NCBI GenBank assembly: GCA_020629435.1
Contig: JAHDDI010000003.1
Coordinates: 24,075-56,771, forward strand
DNA from: Minisyncoccota bacterium
GTDB taxonomy: Bacteria; Patescibacteriota; Minisyncoccia; Phycocordibacterales; GCA-2747955
Direction: 5' to 3'
Length of the DNA stretch: 32,697 bases
Made by a program: the position numbers and the translations under genes. Shown here piece by piece: positions 8,943-18,839 of the stretch. Below the pieces are notes generated by a model. It was not told the DNA's origin. It saw nothing but the letters and a program-made list of their open reading frames with translations, and did not search any database. Each line of letters starts with the position of its first letter. The stretch's first letter is position 1.

Positions 8943-9377
8943 TTACACTCGTCGTGGTTTTCGAGCCTTGGGTCCATTGTGCGGTACCGGTGTATTGTCT
9001 TTAATTGTTTTTATCTCAATTCCTTTTGTGATAAAAGCTCGAACTGCCGATTCACGACCTGCTCCTACTCCCTTAACAATAACGTCGACTTCTTTAACAC
9101 CAGCTGTAAGTGCCTGTTCACCAATTAACTCTCCTACTTTTGCAGCTGCAAAAGGAGTACCTTTTTTGGCACCTTTAAATCCAAGTGCTCCAGCTGATGA
9201 AGTAAAGAACATGTTTCCTTCTGCATCTGTTAATGAAACTCGAGTGTTATTGTATGTTGATTCAACATGTAATATACCCGATGCTAGTTTTCGTTTACCA
9301 CCTCGAGAAATTGCTCGAGATCGCAATGCGTTGTTTTTATTATCACCCCCTTTCGAAATGATTCTCTTTTTACCCAT
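8943..9377 (-). CDS. rpsK: 30S ribosomal protein S11
   Basis: GILHVESTYNNTRVSLTDAEGN...HNGPKARKPRRV. Confidence 0.97.
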   Translation of the reverse strand: MGKKRIISKGGDNKNNALRSRAISRGGKRKLASGILHVESTYNNTRVSLTDAEGNMFFTSSAGALGFKGAKKGTPFAAAKVGELIGEQALTAGVKEVDVIVKGVGAGRESAVRAFITKGIEIKTIKDNTPVPHNGPKARKPRRV

Positions 9378-9404
9378 AACTATATGCTAACTAATAATAA
9401 TGTA

Positions 9405-9785
9405 TTAAGTCTTTGAAACTTTAACTCGTCCACTACCCATGGTTGCTCGAGAATTCCCTCGACGAGTTCGTGAATTTGTTTTTGTATTTTGTCCTCGAGA
9501 TGGCAATCCACGTGAATGTCGCATTCCTCTGTAAGACTGAATATCAATAAGACGTTTTACATTGGCTGCTCGTTCTCGTTTTAGGTCACCTTCAATTTGC
9601 ATTGCTTCGATCATTGACCGAATTGCAGATTCTTGTTCTTCAGTAACATCTGATGCACGAGTTCCGTGATCAACACCACATTCATCCAAGATTCGTTTTG
9701 CCTGTGCCCGACCTACTCCATAGACAGACGTCAAAGAAATCTCTAGACGTTTGTTGTCGGGGATTGTAATTCCTGCTATACGCAT
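9405..9785 (-). CDS. rpsM: 30S ribosomal protein S13
   Basis: MRIAGITIPDNKRLEISLTSVYGVGRAQAKRIL...GMRHSRGLPSRGQNTKTNSRTRRG. Confidence 0.97.
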   Translation of the reverse strand: MRIAGITIPDNKRLEISLTSVYGVGRAQAKRILDECGVDHGTRASDVTEEQESAIRSMIEAMQIEGDLKRERAANVKRLIDIQSYRGMRHSRGLPSRGQNTKTNSRTRRGNSRATMGSGRVKVSKT

Positions 9786-9839
9786 AATCTATTTACTAAT
9801 CTATATTAAATAATAAAAAACTACGTCAAAGATATATGA

Positions 9840-9965
9840 CTATCCTTGTCGTTGTTTATGTCGTCCACCGTTTTGTGGATCTGAACAAATATTGTACAAT
9901 CGTCCGTTTCTTCGGATAACTTTACAATATTTACAGATTGTTTTTACTGAAGCTTTTACTTTCAT
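9840..9965 (-). CDS. rpmJ: 50S ribosomal protein L36 (below the ORF-track length cutoff)
   Basis: Translation [41 protein letters not shown]; CxxC...C...H zinc motif. Confidence 0.95.
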   Translation of the reverse strand: MKVKASVKTICKYCKVIRRNGRLYNICSDPQNGGRHKQRQG

Positions 9966-9966
9966 T

Positions 9967-10182
9967 TTATAATCGTTTAACTATTCGACCCTTTCCCCCA
10001 TAGGGATCCATCATCACATCAACTTTATCTCCTACTAGCACGCGGATTCGGTGCAGCTTCATCTTCCCACCTAAGTAGGCGATGTGTTCGCTTCCGTCTT
10101 CCATTTCTAGACGGAACATAGTGTTCGGTAATGCTTCTGTGACTACTCCTATTTGGTTGTTTTCTTCTGATACTTTTGCCAT
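9967..10182 (-). CDS. infA: Translation initiation factor IF-1
   Basis: [43 protein letters not shown]. Confidence 0.95.
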   Translation of the reverse strand: MAKVSEENNQIGVVTEALPNTMFRLEMEDGSEHIAYLGGKMKLHRIRVLVGDKVDVMMDPYGGKGRIVKRL

Positions 10183-10264
10183 AAATGGTACGCGGGATTA
10201 TAGCAGACTATATACATACCGCAAGTACCCGTCTGTATAAAATGTGAATACAGTTTTTATATAT

Positions 10265-10300
10265 AAAAAGCCCGCCGAAACAATAACGGCGGACTTTATT
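10265..10300 (-). terminator. GC-rich terminator of the LysR gene
   Basis: Minus-strand AAAGTCCGCCG..CGGCGGGCTTTTTATA hairpin, GC-rich unlike other terminators here. Confidence 0.75.
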
Positions 10301-10315
10301 TTCAGATTCATTGAC

Positions 10316-11221
10316 TTACCAATTATTTGCAGTCTTCTTTGCAAATGAATGGACAAGGAAATCAATGAACGTGCGAACCTTGGGCTGCGTGAAACGACCC
10401 GAAGGATACACCGCATAGATACCCTGGGTCTCGAACGGAAGACCAGGAATCGCTTCTTCGACCAGACCCTTCTCTAGTGCATCCGCGCAGAGGAACGACG
10501 GAAGGTACGCGATACCGAGGCCCGAGACCGCTGCATTCAACAGGGACTGACCGTCGTTAACCGTCAACCAACCTGTTGTGCGCACCTGACGCTTTTCGCC
10601 AGATGGCGCTGTTAGTTTCCAAACAGCTGAATTTGCCTGATTGGAATAGTGCAGCAACTTGTGGTCGTTCAGATCGTCGATCTTTTGAGGGCGACCGTAT
10701 TGCTCAAGGTAACCTGGAGAGGCAACCATGCGACGCGAAGTTTCCGCCAGCTTGCGAGCGCGCAATGTACTGTCTTCCATTTCCCCAATGCGTATCGCCA
10801 TGTCGAACCCCTCACCGATCAGTTCAGCATGTCGGTTGTTGAGAACCATGTTCACTGTGATATCAGGAAATTCACTCAGGAATTCACCAAGAATGGGTGA
10901 GATATGATTCACTCCAAAATCAGTTGCGACACTGATCCGTAACAGGCCCGTCGGGACTGATTGCATCGAAGTCACCAGCGCATCTGCTTCACCCGCATCG
11001 TTAAGAACGCGACGAGCGCGGTCGTAATACGCCAGACCAATTTCAGTTGGACTAACACGACGTGTTGTCCGATTCAGTAACCGTGCACCAAGACGAACCT
11101 CAAGACTTGAGACGTGTTTCGAGACGGCGGATTTTGAAATCCCCATCTTTTTCCCTGCGTCAGTAAATCCACCTTGATCCACAACTGTGGCAAAAGCTTC
11201 CATTTCAGTCAAACGATCCAT
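10316..11221 (-). CDS. LysR-family transcriptional regulator, probably alphaproteobacterial in origin
   Basis: MDRLTEMEAFATVVDQGGFTDAGKKMGISKSAVSKHVSSLEVRLGARLLNRTTRRVSPTEIG HTH; noticeably higher GC than neighbours. Confidence 0.95.
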   Translation of the reverse strand: MDRLTEMEAFATVVDQGGFTDAGKKMGISKSAVSKHVSSLEVRLGARLLNRTTRRVSPTEIGLAYYDRARRVLNDAGEADALVTSMQSVPTGLLRISVATDFGVNHISPILGEFLSEFPDITVNMVLNNRHAELIGEGFDMAIRIGEMEDSTLRARKLAETSRRMVASPGYLEQYGRPQKIDDLNDHKLLHYSNQANSAVWKLTAPSGEKRQVRTTGWLTVNDGQSLLNAAVSGLGIAYLPSFLCADALEKGLVEEAIPGLPFETQGIYAVYPSGRFTQPKVRTFIDFLVHSFAKKTANNW

Positions 11222-11353
11222 AAATTATACCTGTATTAGTGTCTCGTACTAGCGACACTCCTTAATTTCAGCTGGGCACTACACCAGCTATATTCTCATT
11301 TCGAGAAGTTTCATCTGGCGCTAGGTTATATGATTTTAAATATAAGTCAACTA

Positions 11354-12445
11354 TTATAATAATTTTGAGATATCAAATACAGTCACAACCAGCATTAATC
11401 CAATCAGAAACGCAAAGCCCGTGATATTAACGTACATAAACCACTTTGGATTTACAGGTCTTCGAATAACGGACTCTACGGCAACAAACACTAGTCGTCC
11501 CCCGTCCAATGCAGGAATCGGCAATAAATTAAATATAGCCAAGTTCAGAGACAACACTGCCAAGAACCACACGAAATCATTGACCCCCGCTGTAAATGAT
11601 TCCCCTGCAATTCCGGCTATACCCACAGGTCCAGCCAATCCGGATGTATCTGCGCTCCCCGTAAATAACCCACTAATTAAATCCGCAAACGCATAGATTA
11701 TTGTTATTGAAAAATCCCAAGTCATGACTGCTCCCGACATGACAGCTTCAAAAAATGGTAACTGCACAGTCCCAATATCATCTAACACAAGACCGACAAT
11801 TTGACTGTCATTGTATGACTGAGTTCCAACTGTCACTGATTGCACTTGGTCTGTTTCTGCATCAATATAGTTAATGGTAATCGGCTCTGAACTGTTATCT
11901 TTAATGAATTCTGTTAACTCATCGGAGTTTCCAATAAACTCTTGGCCCTGAACCTGTAGAGACGCGATGACGTCTGTCATTTCTATACCCGCTTGTGCAG
12001 CAGGATAATCGGGCAATACAGAAACCGCCATAACCCGCGCATCTTGTAATTGAGCATCAGGAAACTGAACTTGAGACACCTCGGTGCCACGCATTAACAA
12101 AAAACTGAAAAGCAACCAGGCAAGAATAAAATTAAATAATACCCCGCCAAATAACACTAGTGCCTGATACATGCGTGGCCGGTTATAAAACGCGGTTGGA
12201 TTGTTTTTATCATTCTCGACTTCTTCTGAACCGTTTTCCCCCCAGATTTTGACATACCCACCGATAGGTATAGCCCCCAATACATAGTTTGTCTGCCCCC
12301 ACTTTTTTTGCACAATTGTCGGTTTGAATCCAACAGCAAATTCGTCCACACGACACCCAGTGGCTTTTGCAATTAAGAAGTGCCCTAGTTCGTGTACAAA
12401 GACTAAAATTGTAATAACGATAATTAACGCAAAAAATGATGTCAT
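11354..12445 (-). CDS. rseP: RseP-like M50 site-2 zinc metalloprotease with PDZ
   Basis: VFVHELGHFLIAK HExxH; NLLPIPALDGGRL; start at MTSFF. Confidence 0.93.
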   Translation of the reverse strand: MTSFFALIIVITILVFVHELGHFLIAKATGCRVDEFAVGFKPTIVQKKWGQTNYVLGAIPIGGYVKIWGENGSEEVENDKNNPTAFYNRPRMYQALVLFGGVLFNFILAWLLFSFLLMRGTEVSQVQFPDAQLQDARVMAVSVLPDYPAAQAGIEMTDVIASLQVQGQEFIGNSDELTEFIKDNSSEPITINYIDAETDQVQSVTVGTQSYNDSQIVGLVLDDIGTVQLPFFEAVMSGAVMTWDFSITIIYAFADLISGLFTGSADTSGLAGPVGIAGIAGESFTAGVNDFVWFLAVLSLNLAIFNLLPIPALDGGRLVFVAVESVIRRPVNPKWFMYVNITGFAFLIGLMLVVTVFDISKLL

Positions 12446-12460
12446 AATTCTGCAATTGTA

Positions 12461-12504
12461 GCACAAGAAAAAACAAGAATAACTATTCTTGTTTTTTTCT
12501 TGTG
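12461..12504. terminator. Perfect 21-bp palindromic hairpin between rseP and frr
   Basis: GCACAAGAAAAAACAAGAATA ac TATTCTTGTTTTTTCTTGTGC. Confidence 0.8.
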
Positions 12505-12513
12505 CTAGGTTAT

Positions 12514-13059
12514 TTATTCTCGAATTTCGGCTTCTTTGTTTTTAAACAAATCTTCTAATTGTTCATTTGTTTTTTTGACCATATCTTCCATGTCTTCTTT
12601 CTGTGAATATTTTTCATCCTCTGATATATCCCCCACTTTTTCTTGTTCTTGTATTGTGTTCCATACATGGTCTCGTTCTTTTCTTGCAGAAATACGTGCT
12701 TGTTCTAGTTTTTCTTTTGCTAGTTTGACCATCATGTCTCGACGTTCAGATGTCAGGTCTGGAAAAATAACACGTACCCCTGTGTCTCCGCCAACGATAG
12801 ACAACCCTAGTCCTGCATCAACCAATGCTTTTTCTATTTCTTTCACTTGGTTTTTGTCATAAGGAGAAACCAGCAAAGATTTTGGTCCCTCTATTCCGAT
12901 GTTTGCCACCTGCATGATAGGTGTCATTGCGCCGTATGCAGACACCATTACACCATCTAAAATTGCTGGCGCTGCCTGCCCTGTTCGAATAGTCTGAAAT
13001 TCTGATCGCAACCATTCTACTACTGCTTGTAATTCTTTTGTAAATTGTGTTTTATCCAT
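12514..13059 (-). CDS. frr: Ribosome recycling factor
   Basis: LRSEFQTIRTGQAAPAILDGVMVSAYGAMTPIMQVANI...PDLTSERRDMMVKLAKEK. Confidence 0.96.
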   Translation of the reverse strand: MDKTQFTKELQAVVEWLRSEFQTIRTGQAAPAILDGVMVSAYGAMTPIMQVANIGIEGPKSLLVSPYDKNQVKEIEKALVDAGLGLSIVGGDTGVRVIFPDLTSERRDMMVKLAKEKLEQARISARKERDHVWNTIQEQEKVGDISEDEKYSQKEDMEDMVKKTNEQLEDLFKNKEAEIRE

Positions 13060-13178
13060 ATATATTATTTCGTTTTCTGATGTGTGTCATTATATCATGA
13101 CAATCTATTTTTTTTTGTAATCAAAAAGGAGCAGTCTTCAAACCGCTCCCTAAACATTTAGACTTTATATCACTTATT

Positions 13179-13592
13179 CTATTGGGTCGTTTCCCCTATA
13201 ACTCTGCGTTTAAACGTTTTCACCCACCATGTATATGACAATGGCGACTTGATAACCATCATCCACAAAGATTCAAAAAAATCTTCTTTCAAACGAGAGT
13301 GCTCTTTCAGAGCCACCAATCTTTCCTTTACACTTCCAAAGGAAAAGATAAGGAGAAGAGATCCCACAAGAGACAGAATGAGCCCCCCAATTATGATGTA
13401 CAATACCCACGGCAAGTACAGCGCCGCACGATGGACGATTGTTTCACCAGAGAATGTACCTCTAAGTTGCCTAATGTGGTACCAATAGATAATTGTGACG
13501 ACAGCCCCACCCAGAAACCAAGCCAGAATAACCCCCAAAACAAAAATGTTTCCAATAGTAATAGTTTCCATGTTTTTTACCTCAATGTTCAT
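13179..13592 (-). CDS. Small hypothetical membrane protein (two or more TM)
   Basis: ORF with hydrophobic segments FVLGVILAWFLGGAVVTIIYW and LPWVLYIIIGGLILSLVGSLLLIFSF. Confidence 0.55.
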   Translation of the reverse strand: MNIEVKNMETITIGNIFVLGVILAWFLGGAVVTIIYWYHIRQLRGTFSGETIVHRAALYLPWVLYIIIGGLILSLVGSLLLIFSFGSVKERLVALKEHSRLKEDFFESLWMMVIKSPLSYTWWVKTFKRRVIGETTQ

Positions 13593-13658
13593 TTTACTTT
13601 TACAACTGCAAAAGCTTCAATCGGTATTAAAACACAAAGATAACATAACGCAATATCT

Positions 13659-14522
13659 CTATCTGTTGATGGAACACTGCGGACCGACACACTTACGGAC
13701 TAAATTTATCTCGTCAAATATTTTTTGTTTTTTATTTTTTGGAACCAAATGACCTGCTTCGTGAATTAACCGTGCATCATTATCCATTAATTCTTGGCAC
13801 AGCACCACACCTTGATTTAAAAAATGTTGTTTTTGTTTTTTAGTTAAACTAGACAGACAAGTCAGTGGATGTATCCCCGACTCAATAATGAGATCATGTA
13901 AATTCCCTCGCCCCTTTCGTGGGTAATTCCAGCCAATCAATTCTATTCCTGCACATTCACCGTATGCAATTGCATTAGAAGAAAATTTTGTATTAGTAAT
14001 TATTGCCAAACGTTGTTTTTTATCTCCATAAAAACCACCTGCAATTAGGTCATCAAAACGTGCGCGCACATATAGGGTAACTTTTAAATCGGTTTTAATA
14101 GTTAGTTTATTATGAAATTTTAATTCTGCTGTAAATATCTCATCTTCAGTTTTTCCAATAACATCCATTTCGTGTGAAACACAACGTCCTTTTAGTTTTT
14201 TACCTACCTCAATTGTATATCCCTTTAATCGGAATACTTCTCCCACAAATTTCTCGAACGGAAACCCTGATGGTCCAAATTCTGAAATTGCTCGTCGTAG
14301 TGAGTATCGAAAATTTACTTCAGGGGTATGTAATTTTTTGTCTAATAATTTAAAGGCGCGTTTATAGATATGTGTTGTGGTTATACCATCATGTAGTTCT
14401 GACTCAATATGATTAATGATTGAATCAATTGTGGTTTCATCTGCACCCGATCTTTCCAAAGATCCATATAGTTTACTTGCGTCAAATTCTTCCTGCGTTC
14501 CATCCATTTTAGTTACTTGCAT
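13659..14522 (-). CDS. ATP-cone domain fused to Mrr-like PD-(D/E)xK nuclease
   Basis: VTKMDGTQEEFDASKLYGSLERSGAD ATP-cone; FEKFVGEVFRLKGYTIEVGKKLKGRCVSHEMDVIG...FTAELKFHNK nuclease core. Confidence 0.8.
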   Translation of the reverse strand: MQVTKMDGTQEEFDASKLYGSLERSGADETTIDSIINHIESELHDGITTTHIYKRAFKLLDKKLHTPEVNFRYSLRRAISEFGPSGFPFEKFVGEVFRLKGYTIEVGKKLKGRCVSHEMDVIGKTEDEIFTAELKFHNKLTIKTDLKVTLYVRARFDDLIAGGFYGDKKQRLAIITNTKFSSNAIAYGECAGIELIGWNYPRKGRGNLHDLIIESGIHPLTCLSSLTKKQKQHFLNQGVVLCQELMDNDARLIHEAGHLVPKNKKQKIFDEINLVRKCVGPQCSINR

Positions 14523-14573
14523 ACATCTAATTATCACCGATGAAATACCATAGCGCATCTAAATATTGGGGAT

Positions 14574-14607
14574 AAGAAATAAAAGCGCATGCGCGCTTTT
14601 ATTTCTT
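14574..14607. terminator. 15-bp palindromic terminator
   Basis: AAGAAATAAAAGCGC atgc GCGCTTTTATTTCTT. Confidence 0.8.
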
Positions 14608-14610
14608 GTC

Positions 14611-15669
14611 TTATAACATTCGCTCTAAATTTTTACTTCGAGGACTGTATTTATATGCATCTTCTACCGAGATTTCTCCTGCTCGTACCAAGTCAGATAA
14701 TGACCTGTTGAGAGATATCATCCCCTGATCTGATGATGTTTCTATGAATGAGTCGATTTCGTGTGTTCGTCCTTCGCGAATTAAGTTCGCTACAGCATTA
14801 TTGTTAATCAATAATTCATAGGCAGGAACTCGACCACCTGAAATAGAAGGAATCAACCGCTGCGAGAATATTCCCGTCAGAGTACCAGCCAACTGTGTTC
14901 GAATTTGTTTTTGCTGATCACCAGGGAAAATATCAATAATACGGTCAACTGTCTGTGATGCATTGTTTGTGTGCAGTGTCGAGAAAACCATGTGCCCCGT
15001 CTCCGCAGCAGTGATAGCAGCCTCAATAGTTTCAGGTCCACGCATCTCTCCTACAAGTAACACGTCGATGTCTTGCCTAAATGCACTACGCAGTGCGATT
15101 GCAAAATTTTCTGTATCAAACCCCACTTCCCGTTGGTCAATAATAGACTGTTTCTGAGAATAGATATACTCAATAGGGTCTTCGATTGTTACGATATGTT
15201 CATTTCTGTTTGAATTGATCATTTCTATCATAGTTGAGAGCGTAGTTGATTTACCATGACCTGTCGGCCCCACCACCAAAAAGAACCCTTGGGTCTTTTT
15301 GGTAAACGTTTCTAGGATTGGAGGCAGTCTGAGCTCTTCTAGAGTTTTTACCTCATTGTTGATTTGACGTAGGGCAATAGAGATATGTCCTTGTTGGAAA
15401 AATGCATTTCCTCGAAACCGAACTCCTCCTGCCTCAAATGCAAAGTCAAGTTCCTTTTTCTGAATAAATTTTTCACGTTGCTCTGGTGTCACCAACATAA
15501 ACAAAAGTTCATTGATTTGAGCCTTGTTTAATTGTAGCGACCGAGTAATAGGGATCAGGGTTCCTGAGACACGAATAGTCGGATACCGACCTTCTGATAG
15601 GTGTAGGTCAGATGCGGATTCAGATATTACTATCTGAATTAAATTTTTGAGTTCTTGTTTGATGTCCAT
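14611..15669 (-). CDS. pilT: Twitching motility / pilus retraction ATPase
   Basis: GPTGHGKSTTLSTMIEMIN Walker A; MVFSTLHTNNASQTVDRIIDIFP; start taken at MDIKQE. Confidence 0.93.
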   Translation of the reverse strand: MDIKQELKNLIQIVISESASDLHLSEGRYPTIRVSGTLIPITRSLQLNKAQINELLFMLVTPEQREKFIQKKELDFAFEAGGVRFRGNAFFQQGHISIALRQINNEVKTLEELRLPPILETFTKKTQGFFLVVGPTGHGKSTTLSTMIEMINSNRNEHIVTIEDPIEYIYSQKQSIIDQREVGFDTENFAIALRSAFRQDIDVLLVGEMRGPETIEAAITAAETGHMVFSTLHTNNASQTVDRIIDIFPGDQQKQIRTQLAGTLTGIFSQRLIPSISGGRVPAYELLINNNAVANLIREGRTHEIDSFIETSSDQGMISLNRSLSDLVRAGEISVEDAYKYSPRSKNLERML

Positions 15670-15742
15670 ATACATTAGTATAAAAGATTTTATGTAAAAT
15701 AAAAATCAATACCTTAACAAATTACAACACATTGAAAAAAAA

Positions 15743-16678
15743 TTAGCTATTGAGAAAATCAATAATTTCATTTTTTCTGCTTCCAATCACTTCTCTTCCG
15801 TGGTAATAATTATCTTCTAAAACCGGCAATGCATTGTCAGTAGTCCCTCCAATCTTTCTTTGTGGTTCAATAATCAAAACATACCCTTGTGCAACATAAT
15901 TCCTGAGAATTCGCATGGTTTTTCTTTCACGGTACCCTTTGAGTGCTAGCGAACCCAAGGAAAATAAATTTTTGCGATAGCGCTTTATAAAAACCATTAA
16001 AAACAATTGCAAGCATGCAATGGCCATATAAAATAACACATGATTTATTGATCCAGTTTTATTTGAATTAATAAGTAATAGGGTTTTTTTGTTCGTATCA
16101 ATACTTCTTAGGTCAAAGGTAGTTATCGCTGAGGCATCACTATATAAACGCTCATTAATTAATACATCTCGTTCATATCCAAACGGCATTGCCATCGATG
16201 CCTTTATGAACAAATGTATATTTTCAGCTGTTAAGTGTATTTCTGATTCTTCTGTGTTCCCTACCAATACATTTCTCTTTTCGGTGTGGTCGTAGACAAA
16301 AAATGAATACTGCGTACTGCTCGATAGTATATTATCAACATCCAGCGGGAACTGTTTTTTAAAAACATCGTCAACCAAATAATCAATATCAACCATGGGT
16401 TGTTCAGAAACAATATTTGAAAATTTCATGAACCGGTCATCTGATAATGCAGATGTCCATAACTGTAGTGAATTTTTACTGAACTGATCAGGTGAAGAGA
16501 TTAGACACATCATTGACCCCACACCAGCAGATGAGCCATGCGCAACATGTATATTATTGCCCAGTCCTCCTGATAACATGCCATCAAGCGCAGCGGCCGT
16601 TCCACAAGAGAAACCAGCAGCTGCACCACCCCCTGCAAAATTCAAATTAAAAGAATTTTTTAATACAGCACTCTGCAT
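15743..16678 (-). CDS. Patatin-like phospholipase-family protein
   Basis: FAGGGAAAGFSCGTAAALDGM oxyanion region, HGSSAGVG (GxSxG), YSDAS (catalytic Asp region). Confidence 0.7.
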   Translation of the reverse strand: MQSAVLKNSFNLNFAGGGAAAGFSCGTAAALDGMLSGGLGNNIHVAHGSSAGVGSMMCLISSPDQFSKNSLQLWTSALSDDRFMKFSNIVSEQPMVDIDYLVDDVFKKQFPLDVDNILSSSTQYSFFVYDHTEKRNVLVGNTEESEIHLTAENIHLFIKASMAMPFGYERDVLINERLYSDASAITTFDLRSIDTNKKTLLLINSNKTGSINHVLFYMAIACLQLFLMVFIKRYRKNLFSLGSLALKGYRERKTMRILRNYVAQGYVLIIEPQRKIGGTTDNALPVLEDNYYHGREVIGSRKNEIIDFLNS

Positions 16679-18393
16679 TACAACTTCATTACTTCTTCGA
16701 AACTAATTTTCCCACCGATTGCTTTTAAAATTGCGTCTTCCTTGAATGTAATCATTCCCTCTGATCGAGCTTGTTCATAAATGGCAAGAGACGACGGGTC
16801 AGTCAAAATAATTCGTTCTAATGCGTCACTCATCTCCATTACTTCGAATACACCTGTTCGACCTTTTGTTCCGGTTGGGTACTGGTCAGTAGGTTGTGGT
16901 TCGAATACTGTTTTTGCCTCTACAAATTGTTTCTTTTTTTCTTCAGGTAAATCATGTATCTGCTTGTCAATAAAATTACGGACTGATGCAGAAATTGGTA
17001 CTTCTTTACCACCTGTTGGAGCAAGTGTTCGTGACAATCGCTGTCCCACAACAGCAATCAATGTTGGTCCAATTAAATACCGTTCTACTCCCATATCAAC
17101 TAAACGTTGCACAACATCAGATGCTGTGTTGGTGTGGATTGTCGAGAGAACCAAGTGCCCCGTCAACGCTGCCTGGATGGCCAGTTTTGCTGTCTCGGTA
17201 TCACGAATCTCTCCCACCATAATAATATCGGGGTCCTGACGCAATACAGATCGTAACCCCTTGGCAAAGGTGTATCCAATATCAGGACGCATTTGTGATT
17301 GCGAGACCCCAGGAATATTTAACTCGATAGGGTTTTCGAGTGATAACACATTTTCTCCTGCCTTGTCTACTTCGTTTAAAAGTGAATACAGTGTATTTGT
17401 TTTTCCGGACCCAGTCGGTCCACACACCAAAATAATTCCATACGGTCGACCAATAGCCCGCTGCACCTTGGCCATGTTTTCTTCGGTGAATCCCAGTTCT
17501 GTCACGTTCATGGCACCACGTTCTGATTCTAATAGACGCATCACACATTTTTCACCATAGTACGTCGGAAACGTTGAAACACGAAAGTCAATTTTTCGAC
17601 CTAATAATTTTGCGGAAAAACGACCATCTTGCGGTACTCGTTTTTCATCCAATTTAATTTTTGACAGAATTTTTACTCGAGCGATAACTGAATTATGAAT
17701 ATTACGTGGCAGTGTTAAGTCCTTTTGTAGCACACCGTCGATTCGGTATCGGATGTCAGTTCCATACTCAAACGGTTCTATGTGAATATCAGATGTACCT
17801 GTTTCTGCAGCATGCTTTAGTACATTAGATACAATTTTTGTAATCGGAGCGTCTTCGGTTATTTTAGACGTCATGTCTTGGCTTGGGTCAATTGCCCCTA
17901 CTTCTGCTTGCAACGCTGCCTCATCAATAGCTAGTTCACCTAAGGCCTTTTTTACCTCACCTTTTAATCCTGAATAGTTTTTAATTACAAAATCATAAAA
18001 CTCATACGAGATAACGAACAGTTTATACGCCATTCCATTTCCCGCCGCCAAGAATTCTAAGGCAGACTTTGCTGCTAAATTTTCTGGATCTAAGATACCA
18101 ATTTCTACTGTATGGTCCTCGCTTATACCAATCGGGACTAAACCATAAACTGCAGCCGTGCTTTCCGGAATGTACTGTAAAATTTCTGGACTAATTGCTT
18201 TTTCACTTTCTTGTAATCGCACCGGGAGACTAGAAAAATACTCTTTTTTTGCATTAAAAAGCCTCGTCTCATCAGCGCCACGTTCAATAGCAACCTTATC
18301 TAATGGTTCCCCACGCAGCACGTCTTCTTCAATACGAGACACGTCTGACTGGTCTATAATACTATTTTGAACAAGATAATCTAAAAATGCCAT
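16678..18393 (-). CDS. pilB: Type IV pilus assembly / GspE-type ATPase
   Basis: CGPTGSGKTNTLYSLL; SDIHIEPFEYGTDIRYRIDGVL; LSTIHTNTASDVVQRLVDMGV. Confidence 0.95.
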   Translation of the reverse strand: MAFLDYLVQNSIIDQSDVSRIEEDVLRGEPLDKVAIERGADETRLFNAKKEYFSSLPVRLQESEKAISPEILQYIPESTAAVYGLVPIGISEDHTVEIGILDPENLAAKSALEFLAAGNGMAYKLFVISYEFYDFVIKNYSGLKGEVKKALGELAIDEAALQAEVGAIDPSQDMTSKITEDAPITKIVSNVLKHAAETGTSDIHIEPFEYGTDIRYRIDGVLQKDLTLPRNIHNSVIARVKILSKIKLDEKRVPQDGRFSAKLLGRKIDFRVSTFPTYYGEKCVMRLLESERGAMNVTELGFTEENMAKVQRAIGRPYGIILVCGPTGSGKTNTLYSLLNEVDKAGENVLSLENPIELNIPGVSQSQMRPDIGYTFAKGLRSVLRQDPDIIMVGEIRDTETAKLAIQAALTGHLVLSTIHTNTASDVVQRLVDMGVERYLIGPTLIAVVGQRLSRTLAPTGGKEVPISASVRNFIDKQIHDLPEEKKKQFVEAKTVFEPQPTDQYPTGTKGRTGVFEVMEMSDALERIILTDPSSLAIYEQARSEGMITFKEDAILKAIGGKISFEEVMKL

Positions 18394-18407
18394 GTATGTT
18401 ATGTATA

Positions 18408-18830
18408 TTAGTTAGAAGAACCATTAGGCTCGTCTGTATTTTGGTTTTCGGTCACATCGTTAAGTACACCTGCTCCCTCCACTTCTTGTATTGATCCTGC
18501 TTCTGCAATATTAGGTTGCTTGAACGGATTGTCTCGACCAATAGGTTGGTCTTGTATCTCAACAGAAAAGTCAATCAATTGAACAAACGCATCTTCTTGG
18601 AAAAAATCATTGTCGATATTAATTGTTTTTAACCTGTTAAGTGTTCCAACAATTTCTCGACCAATCTCAGAGCTAACAATTGAATCACTTTCTGATCGCA
18701 GTGAGCCCGCGTTTTCAGCCTTGGATGGGTCAAGAACAAAAATTTTATAGGCAAACATCAAAGCAACTATTACCAGAACAGCAATTATTACTTTTTTAAA
18801 TTTTTGAAGTGTAGTTTTTAAAGCATCCAT
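18408..18830 (-). CDS. PilP-like type IV pilus assembly protein
   Basis: Single N-terminal TM, IGRDNPFKQP motif, adjacent to pilO/N-like genes. Confidence 0.6.
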   Translation of the reverse strand: MDALKTTLQKFKKVIIAVLVIVALMFAYKIFVLDPSKAENAGSLRSESDSIVSSEIGREIVGTLNRLKTINIDNDFFQEDAFVQLIDFSVEIQDQPIGRDNPFKQPNIAEAGSIQEVEGAGVLNDVTENQNTDEPNGSSN

Positions 18831-18839
18831 AGTTTTATA

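Noticed and set aside
10576-10900. Plus-strand ORFs within the LysR region
   Set aside because: Antisense shadow ORFs produced by the higher GC of the LysR gene.
12461-12504. Perfect 21-bp inverted repeat as a protein-binding operator
   Set aside because: Position downstream of frr and A/T-tract symmetry match the other bidirectional terminators in the window.
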